6,551 nt of DNA, taken from the NCBI GenBank assembly GCA_002372875.1, contig DFJD01000090.1, positions 1 to 6,551 on the forward strand. The letters run 5' to 3'. The translations under genes were made by a program, and so were the position numbers. Source of the stretch: Clostridiales bacterium UBA3680 (GTDB taxonomy: Bacteria > Bacillota > Clostridia > Lachnospirales > CAG-274). How positions within the stretch are numbered: position 1 is the stretch's first letter; every line of letters starts with the position of its first letter. Of this stretch, positions 1 to 6,050 are shown piece by piece. Under the pieces are notes generated by a model, which worked only from the letters and a program-made list of their open reading frames with translations, searched no databases and had not been told where the DNA came from.

Positions 1-100
1 GCTACGCCATCGGGTCTTTTCCTTGTCTGCGAAAACATTATCTCAAATCTGCTTCAAGTGAATTAATCAGCGTTTCCTTAAGACACTATTTCGTTACAAT

Positions 101-151
101 AAAAAAAGGGGTCACTCAACATACCGTAAAATGGTTTTGGTGGGTGATCCC
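101..151 (-). terminator. Rho-independent-type terminator after the operon
   Basis: Reading leftward, the sequence directly after the RNase E/G stop codon forms one arm (GGGATCACCC, 151-142). After a loop of about 24 nt comes the second arm (GAGTGACCCC, 117-108), and then seven T residues (107-101). The minus-strand RNA has two A-C type mismatches in the 10-bp stem. In a plus-strand RNA the same two positions become G-U wobbles, so the hairpin is fully paired there, and seven T residues also follow on that side (157-163). It may therefore terminate in both directions. It ends the only plausible transcription unit in the window. The call rests on visible structure; no folding energy was computed. 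Confidence 0.72.
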
Positions 152-1306
152 TTAAATTTTTTTCCATACATACCCTCTGCCGTCACATTCGGGGCATTTA
201 CAGCCTATTATCTTATCAAGAGGTTTTCCGACTCTCTGCCTTGTCAGCTGCATAAGACCGAGCTCGGTCATGCCAAGAATTATCGTTCTTATCGGGTCTT
301 TTTTTATGATCGAGGCAAACTCGTTTTTCAGGCTCTCCGTAGCTTTTGAATTTTTATCTCCTATAAAATCTATTATTATCATTCCGCTCAAATTTCGGAG
401 CCTTAGCTGTCTTGCGATCTCTTTTGCCGCTTCCGTGTTCACCTTTGAGAGAATGTCTTTCCCTTTTCCCGCATTTGCACTGTTTACATCTATCACCGTC
501 ATAGCCTCTGTTCGGTCTATAACGATTGAACCTCCGCTCTTTAGCCAAATCTTCCTTTGAAGAAGCTTTTTCAGCGAGCCGTTTATGCCGTATTCGGTAA
601 ACAGAGAGTATTCGCCGTTATAGAGGGTCACATTTTTGTATGTCGCCTCGTATTTTTGGCAGTCCTCTTTGTTATCGACATATATCCTGTCTTCATCGGT
701 TTTGATATAGTTTTTTACCGCCTTTTCAACGGGGTCTTCTCCTTTTTGAAGCAATAAAGGAGCCTTCAGGTAGGTTGCCCTCCTTCCGAGCTCCTTTATG
801 CGTGATATTCCCGTTTCTATTTCGGCAATTATCTCTTCGTCACTTGCCCCCGATGCATCCGTTCGCATAATAATGTCGTAATCGGGATATTTGCTCGCAA
901 TCAGAGCAAGGCGTTTTCTTTCCTCTTCGTCCGTTATTCTGTGGGATATGCCGGGTTTTCTGTTTTCCTCGCTTATAACGGTGTATTTCCCCGTTATGAC
1001 TGCGTAGGGGAGGGCGACGGCTCTTTTTTCCTCCGCCGCCTCCTTTGAAACGGTTACAAGAAGCTCCGACGAGCATTTGTATTTTTCGTTTTTGTATTTT
1101 CCGCTCGGTTGTACAAATACCTTGTTTTTGCCGACAGAAACGAACATCATACCGTCTGAGAGTATTTTTTCGATCACTCCGATGTATATATCGCCTACTC
1201 TCATCTCTTCGCTTTCAAGGCTCAAAGTGTATTGGCAAAGCAGGTCATCTTCATACACAACGGCTCTTTTACCGCCGTGTATGCTTTCAATAAATATTTT
1301 ATTCAT
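152..1306 (-). CDS. rng: RNase E/G family ribonuclease, compact form ending at the zinc-link motif
   Basis: This is a predicted cytoplasmic endoribonuclease of the RNase E/G family, which cuts single-stranded RNA during processing and decay. It is 384 residues long. An S1-like RNA-binding segment lies at about 37-95 (VGDIYIGVIEKILSDG). The catalytic core includes GGSIVIDRTEAMTVIDVN at 258-275 and the helix EIARQLRLRNLSGMIIIDFI at 296-315. D273 and D313 match the two metal-binding aspartates of the family (D303 and D346 in E. coli RNase E). C371 and C374 form the CPxC zinc-link, followed by DGRGYV, and the protein stops six residues later. RNase G is usually about 490 residues, so the small dimer-side domain after the zinc-link is absent. 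The GTKG stretch common after the S1 domain is also not recognisable. The start at 1306 makes an ATGA overlap with the preceding gene, preceded by AAAGG. An in-frame ATG at 1345 lies inside that gene and is less likely. It is the last gene of the operon. The family call is firm; activity and RNA targets are inferred. Confidence 0.93.
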   Translation of the reverse strand: MNKIFIESIHGGKRAVVYEDDLLCQYTLSLESEEMRVGDIYIGVIEKILSDGMMFVSVGKNKVFVQPSGKYKNEKYKCSSELLVTVSKEAAEEKRAVALPYAVITGKYTVISEENRKPGISHRITDEEERKRLALIASKYPDYDIIMRTDASGASDEEIIAEIETGISRIKELGRRATYLKAPLLLQKGEDPVEKAVKNYIKTDEDRIYVDNKEDCQKYEATYKNVTLYNGEYSLFTEYGINGSLKKLLQRKIWLKSGGSIVIDRTEAMTVIDVNSANAGKGKDILSKVNTEAAKEIARQLRLRNLSGMIIIDFIGDKNSKATESLKNEFASIIKKDPIRTIILGMTELGLMQLTRQRVGKPLDKIIGCKCPECDGRGYVWKKI

Positions 1307-1752
1307 GCCTTTGTTATTGTGATGGTTTTTGAGTACTTGTTCCAATCCACTCTGTAGCCGAAGCTCTCCGAGATAAATCTTATGGGAAGAAGCATTCTGT
1401 CGTTGCGAATTACGGGAGCGGCGTCAATGGCTGCGGCGTTTCCGTCAACATAGGCTGTGTTGCTTCCCACTTTTAATTTAAGCTCTTTTCCGTCTTTTGT
1501 GAGGGTGGCTGTTTTTGTGGGAGCATCCCAACTTACCTCACCTTCCGTAGCCTCCGTAACGGCTCTTACGGGAACGTAAGTTCTTCCGTTTATGAGCAGG
1601 GGAGCTGTTCCGTTATCATCTATTGGAGCAGCCTGACCGTCGGTTACAATGTTGGGATAGTTCAATTTCAGTACTATGGTTTTGTTTCTTGCCAATACCG
1701 TCTGAGAGAGGGTAAGGGCAACACAAAGAGTAAGCATTGTTTTTCTTAACAT
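1303..1752 (-). CDS. Secreted copper amine oxidase N-terminal-like domain protein
   Basis: This is a 149-residue exported protein. Residues 1-21 look like a signal peptide: a basic start (MLRK), a hydrophobic core, and VLA just before a likely cut at residue 21/22. The remainder is one copper-amine-oxidase-N1-like module (Pfam PF07833 type) made of two similar halves. The first has NGRTYVPVRAVTEA at 55-68 and a VSWD strand at 73-76. The second has NDRMLLPIRFISESFG at 117-132 and VDWN at 135-138. Despite the family name, these domains carry no oxidase chemistry and occur widely on clostridial cell surfaces, often beside wall-active domains. Here no enzyme domain, anchor, lipobox or extra transmembrane helix accompanies it. 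Its ribosome site AAGGGGG (1766-1760) overlaps the yfhO stop codon, 7 nt before the ATG. Its stop overlaps the RNase E/G start. Co-transcription with the glycosylation genes suggests an accessory or target role at the surface, which is inference. Confidence 0.88.
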   Translation of the reverse strand: MLRKTMLTLCVALTLSQTVLARNKTIVLKLNYPNIVTDGQAAPIDDNGTAPLLINGRTYVPVRAVTEATEGEVSWDAPTKTATLTKDGKELKLKVGSNTAYVDGNAAAIDAAPVIRNDRMLLPIRFISESFGYRVDWNKYSKTITITKA

Positions 1753-1764
1753 TTAAATTCCCCC

Positions 1765-4527
1765 TTATGCGGCGATTTCTGCCTGTTGTTCGGGCTTTTT
1801 TGCTTTTTTGTCTTTATCTGAAAATCTAATGTAGAGTATGAAAAGACCTACCGATATTACGGATATCACAAGTCCGGGAACAACACCCTGAGGCGTAAAG
1901 TCGAATACGACTTCGTGTGTTCCTTTTTCAAGGTCTACACCGATAACACCGTCTTCACCGATGGAAACCTTGTCCGTCTTTTTGCCGTCTACCTTCACAG
2001 ACCAGCCTCCCACATAGGGGATGGAGGTGAACATAACTCCGCCATCTCCGGCGTCGATGGTTCCTTCTATGTGAGTGTCTTCAAATTTTGTGATGTCGTA
2101 GGTTTGCTGTGAAAGCTTGTCGTATGCCTTTTGGAAAACGGAATCGTCATAGCTTGCAAAATAAATCTTTACGGTACCGTCTTTTCTGTATGTCTTTTCG
2201 AATTCACCCTTATTTGTGAGGGCAAAGTTAACATTTACCTTTTCGCCCTTTGCAACGCGGCCTATATCGAAAAGTGATTTACCGGCACTCAGCTCTCTGT
2301 CTTGGCTGTCGCCGACTTTGTCGTATTTGACTCTTTTTGCGTTACCTGCGTCTACATACATGAAAATGTATTGGTCCTTATCGGACACTATTGTGGCGCT
2401 TACCGTAGGTTCAAGGCTTAAATTGGCAGGGTCGGTAAGCTCGTATTTAAACTCGTTGTCGTTTATTTGGTCGGTGACTTTCATGTATGTTTTGGTTATG
2501 TCGCCTACGGGTATATCGGTGAACATTTTACCTTCCACACCTGCCGCTTCGTTTACAAATTGATTTTGTACATCAAAGGGTGTGGAGTCGTTTATTTGCC
2601 AGTCCTTTATCTTTTCGTCTGTCATAAAGCCCAAGGGAAGGACACGGTCATTTTCGTATACCCATACATCACCTATACCTCTTTCACCTGTGAATTTGTC
2701 AAGGAAGGTGTATCTTTCGTTTTCTATTTCTCCGTTTCCGTTGTCGTCAGCCTTGTTCATAACGTATTTAACGTCGAAGAGGGCATCCACAAGAGAGGTA
2801 GGGTCGTAGTAGCGGAAGGAGTTACCCGTTGCCGCAATTCCGAGGGCGCCTATGAAGTTGGATATACCTCCGGGAGACATGGAGGAGAACTGTGAAAAGC
2901 CGTTGTAGTGGTACAGTGCGGCATCGTTTATGGTGGTGAAACGTCTGAATTCCGTTCTGTAGAATTCGCCGTTCTCTTTTTGGTCGAGCATGGCAACAGC
3001 CTGCTTTGTTGCGGGGATATACTTAGTGTAGGCATCTCTTCCCGTGGTTCTGTCAAGACCTTCATAGCTTGAAAAGATGCTTTCCGCTATGGTAAGGGCA
3101 AGGAAGACTGTAAGGGCGGGCTTCAAATCTTCGGGTTTAATTCCCTTTATAACATTAAGAAGCACGATGTACACAAGCATACCGACAACATTTATGATTA
3201 TATCGCTTGTGGATAATACTCTGTCGATATCCGACACATTTTTTACTATGATAAATTCCGTCAGCAGTATTACAACGGTGTAGAATACAAAGGCGAAATT
3301 CATTATTATCGTTTCTTCATCTTTAAGGTGTATAAATGCTTTATAGGCAATAATAAGCATTATAAAGCTGTAGATGAAGGTGTAACGGTGCGGAAGGTTT
3401 GAAGGGAAGTGGGCACCGTGTATAAGGTAGTCAAGAGGCTTTATACAAGCACATAAGAGCATCATCACAAGAAGAAGAGCATAACCTATCTTTTCCTTTG
3501 TATTGAAGTTTTTGTTTGCAAAGTACAAAGGGAAAAGAAGCATGGCGGGTATTCCGCTGTAGACGTTTGGCAGGTCTTCGTTTCTTGCCAAAACAACGGG
3601 TCTTGCACCTGCAAAGTGGTTCGTTATGAGCTGATAAACGTTCTTGTAGACCTCGAAAGAGGGAAAGCCCGTGTTACTTGTTTCTGTGTGGCTTAGAGCT
3701 ATGACCGTGGGTATTGTGAGGAACATTGAAATTCCTCCTCCCAAAAGGGAGCAAACGGCAAATTTTATCACCCTGTTTATCATTGTGTTAAGGTCTCTTT
3801 TAAAGCTGTATACGGAAAAGAGCGTAACAAGGAAGTACAAGGCGGCAAAAATACACACGATAAAGGCGATGTAGAAGTTGATGACAATAACGAGGGCAAG
3901 AGAAAGGGTATAAAGCTTTATCTTGCCGTCTCTTACAAGAGAATCCACACCGAGAGCCACTACGGGGAAAAGTGCCACCGCATCGAGCCACATGACATTC
4001 CAGTAGTAACCGGTAAGATATGCCGTAAAGGCGTAAAACAAGCCGAACAGCGTTATGGTTATGTCGTTTTTGCCGAATCTTTTTCTGAGATAATATGCGA
4101 AAAAGCCGCCGCAAAATGCGATCTTAACAAGTATGAATATTCCGAGAGCCTCCGGAAGGGCACCCTGAGTAAAAAGAAGTATGAATATACTTATGGGGCT
4201 GGCGGTGTAATATGCCGCCTGAACGAAGAACTCCTTTCCGAGACCTCCTTCCCAGCTGTACATAAGGGATTGTCCGTTAAGTATCCTGTGTCGCAGCTCC
4301 TCGTGGAAGGGAGCATACTGATGATAGAGGTCGACTTTAAGTATTATCTGGTCGCCGAAGGGATAGATCCTTCTTGCAATGTATGATACAAGCATAATAC
4401 AGGCTGTCAGCACAAATGCAAGTATGGCGTATCTGTTGCGGTAGAATATATTGCCTCTTTGAGAAAATTTTCCGTATTCCGCATATTCCTCCGTTTTGAC
4501 CTTTTTCTTTATTTTCTTGTTATTCAC
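1765..4527 (-). CDS. yfhO: YfhO-family multi-spanning membrane glycosyltransferase (GT-C-like)
   Basis: This 920-residue integral membrane protein is of the YfhO family (PF09586 type). Homologues in Bacillus and Listeria are needed for sugar decoration of lipoteichoic acid and are thought to act outside the membrane, using an undecaprenyl-phosphate sugar. A lysine-rich N-terminus precedes the first helix (about 33-52). The first outer loop has the family pattern VDLYHQYAPF (65-74; D66 is a candidate acidic residue of the GT-C type), then YSWEGGLG at 90-97 and AAYYTASP at 104-111. About a dozen helices reach to around residue 490. A large outer domain follows, with FYRTEF near 520 and MSPGG near 550. 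The closing module shows FTSIPYVGGW (833-842) and VDGKK, typical of the family. A last helix (about 884-902) leads to a charged tail. The start codon is GTG, chosen because AAGGAG (4540-4535) sits 7 nt upstream and overlaps the gtrA stop. The acceptor polymer and sugar cannot be read from sequence. Confidence 0.93.
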   Translation of the reverse strand: MNNKKIKKKVKTEEYAEYGKFSQRGNIFYRNRYAILAFVLTACIMLVSYIARRIYPFGDQIILKVDLYHQYAPFHEELRHRILNGQSLMYSWEGGLGKEFFVQAAYYTASPISIFILLFTQGALPEALGIFILVKIAFCGGFFAYYLRKRFGKNDITITLFGLFYAFTAYLTGYYWNVMWLDAVALFPVVALGVDSLVRDGKIKLYTLSLALVIVINFYIAFIVCIFAALYFLVTLFSVYSFKRDLNTMINRVIKFAVCSLLGGGISMFLTIPTVIALSHTETSNTGFPSFEVYKNVYQLITNHFAGARPVVLARNEDLPNVYSGIPAMLLFPLYFANKNFNTKEKIGYALLLVMMLLCACIKPLDYLIHGAHFPSNLPHRYTFIYSFIMLIIAYKAFIHLKDEETIIMNFAFVFYTVVILLTEFIIVKNVSDIDRVLSTSDIIINVVGMLVYIVLLNVIKGIKPEDLKPALTVFLALTIAESIFSSYEGLDRTTGRDAYTKYIPATKQAVAMLDQKENGEFYRTEFRRFTTINDAALYHYNGFSQFSSMSPGGISNFIGALGIAATGNSFRYYDPTSLVDALFDVKYVMNKADDNGNGEIENERYTFLDKFTGERGIGDVWVYENDRVLPLGFMTDEKIKDWQINDSTPFDVQNQFVNEAAGVEGKMFTDIPVGDITKTYMKVTDQINDNEFKYELTDPANLSLEPTVSATIVSDKDQYIFMYVDAGNAKRVKYDKVGDSQDRELSAGKSLFDIGRVAKGEKVNVNFALTNKGEFEKTYRKDGTVKIYFASYDDSVFQKAYDKLSQQTYDITKFEDTHIEGTIDAGDGGVMFTSIPYVGGWSVKVDGKKTDKVSIGEDGVIGVDLEKGTHEVVFDFTPQGVVPGLVISVISVGLFILYIRFSDKDKKAKKPEQQAEIAA

Positions 4528-4534
4528 CTTGTTT

Positions 4535-4540
4535 CTCCTT
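4535..4540 (-). promoter_or_regulatory. Ribosome binding site that fixes the yfhO GTG start
   Basis: AAGGAG is read on the minus strand, with the stop codon of the GtrA gene (TAA, 4541-4539) forming its first bases (TAAGGAG). It lies 7 nt before the GTG at 4527-4525. This strong match with standard spacing is why GTG was taken as the start of the YfhO-family gene. It also implies that ribosomes finishing gtrA can restart on yfhO. Confidence 0.85.
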
Positions 4541-5021
4541 ATCTGAATATGAATAATTTACTGAAAAAATAATTCATTATCGTTATCGCTACCTGTCCCA
4601 AAAGCTTACATACCTTGTCGTTTTGCTTAAGCTTAACGGCTGTGAGCCACATCCACACCATTTCAAAGCCGAAGGAAAAAAGTCTTGCGCCCACAAAGGC
4701 GGGAATTTCCTTTGCAATGACGTTCAAGTCCCATGAAACGGATTGGAAAACGAAAAGTTTGTTTGTAACATAGGCAAAGGCTACGGCAAGTATCCAAGAG
4801 ATGACATTTGCGATCATTATGGATCTTTCGCGTTTGAGCTTTTTTGAAAGCAGTTTTTGGGCGATAAAATAGCTTACATAACTTACTATTGTGGTAAGTA
4901 CGCCAAAGAGCAGATAATTGAGGGTCTCGACATTGCACACCTTCACAAACATCTCTCTTAAGACGTTGTCCGAGCAAATTTTAAAAAATATGTCTTTCAG
5001 TATTTCCGCTAAGACTGCCAT
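4539..5021 (-). CDS. GtrA/GtcA-family small membrane protein, probable lipid-linked sugar flippase
   Basis: This is a 160-residue GtrA-family protein (PF04138 type) with four predicted helices at about 36-56, 68-92, 105-128 and 138-158. Family patterns are visible: NYLLFGVLTT at 35-44, FAYVTNKLFVF at 82-92, FSFGFE at 115-120, and the closing NYFFSKLFIFR at 150-160. GtrA/GtcA proteins are believed to move a polyprenyl-phosphate-linked sugar from the inner to the outer membrane face. Here the gene lies between a polyprenyl-phosphate glycosyltransferase and a YfhO-type transferase, exactly where such a step is needed. The start at 5021 is preferred because the 8-nt AGGTGATC just before it matches the extended anti-Shine-Dalgarno and contains the TGA of the glycosyltransferase gene. 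An in-frame ATG at 5039 would add six residues but has only a weak AGAG upstream. Roughly 30 residues precede the first helix, slightly long for the family. The transport direction is family knowledge, not visible here. Confidence 0.92.
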   Translation of the reverse strand: MAVLAEILKDIFFKICSDNVLREMFVKVCNVETLNYLLFGVLTTIVSYVSYFIAQKLLSKKLKRERSIMIANVISWILAVAFAYVTNKLFVFQSVSWDLNVIAKEIPAFVGARLFSFGFEMVWMWLTAVKLKQNDKVCKLLGQVAITIMNYFFSKLFIFR

Positions 5022-5023
5022 GA

Positions 5024-5031
5024 GATCACCT
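5024..5031 (-). promoter_or_regulatory. Extended ribosome binding site that fixes the GtrA start
   Basis: AGGTGATC on the minus strand matches eight consecutive bases of the extended Shine-Dalgarno consensus (GGAGGTGATC). Its AGG is 7 nt from the ATG at 5021. The TGA stop of the upstream glycosyltransferase (5028-5026) lies inside it. This favours the ATG at 5021 over the one at 5039 and suggests coupling of the two genes. Confidence 0.72.
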
Positions 5032-5973
5032 GTAATCATGTTTGGGCTCTTCGAGGTTTGTTTTGCCTATGATATATACGGGTCTGTTTTTTACTTCCAT
5101 ATATATCTTTGCGATATACTCTCCCACAATGCCCACACAAAGTATTATTACCGAGCCGATAAAAAGCAGCGCCGCCATAAGGGAGGTGTAACCGGGGGCA
5201 TCGGTGCCCCTTGTTATTTTGTCGGCCACCACCACTATAAGATATATAAGCGATATTAAGCTTACCGCCGAGCCAAAGGCGGTAACGGCTTTTAAAGGTG
5301 CCGTGGAAAAGGCGGTTATTCCTTCAACGGCATATTTAAAAAGGGAGTAAAAGCTCCACTTGGTCTCGCCTGCTGCCCTTTGCACATCTTTAAAGCTTAT
5401 CCACTTGGTGTTAAAGCCAACCCAGCTGAATATACCCTTGCTAAAACGCTGCACCTCGCTCATGGCGATAACGGCTTTTACCATATTTCGGTTCATCATT
5501 CGGAAATCTCCGGCACCGTTTGGCATATCCACATCGGATATTTTGTTTATAAATTTGTAGAAAATATTTGTAAGCCCCTGACGAATCTTAGAATCGTTAT
5601 CTCTGGTGGCTCTGTTGGTTGCGCAACAATCGTAACCCTCTTCCATAACCGCAAGCATTTCCGGTATAAGAGAGGGGGGATGCTGCAGATCCGCATCCAT
5701 TACAACGGTGTAATCCGCATCCGAATTTTTAAGCCCGGCATACATTGCCGACTCCTTGCCGAAATTGCGTGAAAAAGAAATGTATTTCACTCTTTCGTCT
5801 TTGGCGGCAAGCTCCTCCATAACAGAAAGAGTTTTGTCCTTGCTTCCGTCGTTTATAAACAGGAAGCGAAAACTGTAATTTTCTATACCGTCCGCCACCT
5901 TTTTTGCTTCCTCGTAGAACATACGCAGGACAGCCTCTTCATTGTAGCAGGGAACGATCAAATCCACCTTCAT
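5026..5973 (-). CDS. CsbB/GtrB-type family 2 glycosyltransferase, polyprenyl-phosphate sugar synthase
   Basis: This is a 315-residue membrane-attached glycosyltransferase that should transfer a sugar from a nucleotide sugar to undecaprenyl phosphate on the cytoplasmic face. The GT-A domain begins VDLIVPCYNEE (3-13). It has NDGSKDKT at 41-48 for nucleotide binding, SRNFGKESA at 68-76, and DADLQHPP at 93-100 with the metal-binding D93/D95. GAGDFRMM (153-160) and GETKWSFYSLFKY (202-214) are typical of the DPM1/GtrB/CsbB group. Two helices follow (about 229-250 and 264-285), then GEYIAKIYMEVKNRPVY at 284-300, the usual end of this group. The start at 5973 was chosen because the promoter just upstream puts the likely transcript start near 6009. 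That leaves a leader of about 36 nt holding GGAG (5988-5985), 11 nt before the ATG. The in-frame ATG at 6006 would be almost leaderless. It is the first gene of the operon, followed by the flippase and transferase. Sugar identity (glucose, GlcNAc or galactose) is not decidable. Confidence 0.94.
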   Translation of the reverse strand: MKVDLIVPCYNEEAVLRMFYEEAKKVADGIENYSFRFLFINDGSKDKTLSVMEELAAKDERVKYISFSRNFGKESAMYAGLKNSDADYTVVMDADLQHPPSLIPEMLAVMEEGYDCCATNRATRDNDSKIRQGLTNIFYKFINKISDVDMPNGAGDFRMMNRNMVKAVIAMSEVQRFSKGIFSWVGFNTKWISFKDVQRAAGETKWSFYSLFKYAVEGITAFSTAPLKAVTAFGSAVSLISLIYLIVVVADKITRGTDAPGYTSLMAALLFIGSVIILCVGIVGEYIAKIYMEVKNRPVYIIGKTNLEEPKHDYR

Positions 5974-6015
5974 AAATTGTACTGCTCCGTTTTTATTATT
6001 TTGCATAATGCGATG

Positions 6016-6044
6016 ATTATATCACATCGGGTAGGCTATAGCAA
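6016..6044 (-). promoter_or_regulatory. Sigma-A-type promoter with extended -10 for the glycosylation operon
   Basis: On the minus strand, TTGCTA (6044-6039, four of six matches to TTGACA) is followed after exactly 17 nt by TATAAT (6021-6016), a perfect -10. The TGA directly before it (6024-6022) makes the extended form TGnTATAAT. Initiation is expected near A6009, about 36 nt before the glycosyltransferase ATG. The -35 box lies 6 nt past the metA stop codon. An 8-bp palindrome, GCTATAGC (6042-6035), overlaps the -35 region, and TGATATAATCA is a short inverted repeat over the -10. Either could bind a regulator, but neither is strong enough to call an operator. Confidence 0.82.
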
Positions 6045-6050
6045 CCGTAT

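Noticed and set aside
1307..1345. Upstream in-frame ATG that would lengthen the RNase E/G by 13 residues
   Set aside because: It lies inside the end of the secreted protein gene; the ATGA overlap start at 1306 is a standard coupled start and begins with the usual family N-terminus.
1303..1752. Copper-dependent amine oxidase enzyme
   Set aside because: Only the N-terminal-like accessory module is present; the catalytic domain with its quinone-forming tyrosine and copper histidines is absent.
2216..2563. A 115-codon plus-strand open frame opposite the YfhO-family gene
   Set aside because: Low-complexity Ser/Leu/Thr-rich product typical of an antisense shadow, and it overlaps another such frame.
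2467..2895. A 142-codon plus-strand open frame opposite the YfhO-family gene
   Set aside because: It is antisense to a well-supported gene, has no domain-like pattern and no convincing ribosome site; it arises from the codon use of the opposite strand.
3800..4114. A 104-codon minus-strand frame inside the YfhO-family gene in another phase
   Set aside because: Its Cys/Arg/His-rich product resembles an out-of-phase reading of a membrane protein; the YfhO frame has clear family motifs across the same bases.
4663..4977. A 104-codon minus-strand frame inside the GtrA gene in another phase
   Set aside because: The GtrA frame explains the region with four helices and family motifs; this frame shows none.
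5380..5772. A 130-codon plus-strand frame opposite the family 2 glycosyltransferase
   Set aside because: It is a shadow of the conserved glycosyltransferase coding sequence and lacks a start context.
5974..6006. Upstream in-frame ATG that would lengthen the glycosyltransferase by 11 residues
   Set aside because: The promoter -10 ends at 6016, so a transcript starting near 6009 would leave only about 3 nt of leader; the extra residues also fall before the conserved VDLIVPCYNEE start.
6035..6042. GCTATAGC palindrome as a metA terminator
   Set aside because: The stem would be only 4 bp with no loop and no T-run after it, so it cannot be a Rho-independent terminator.
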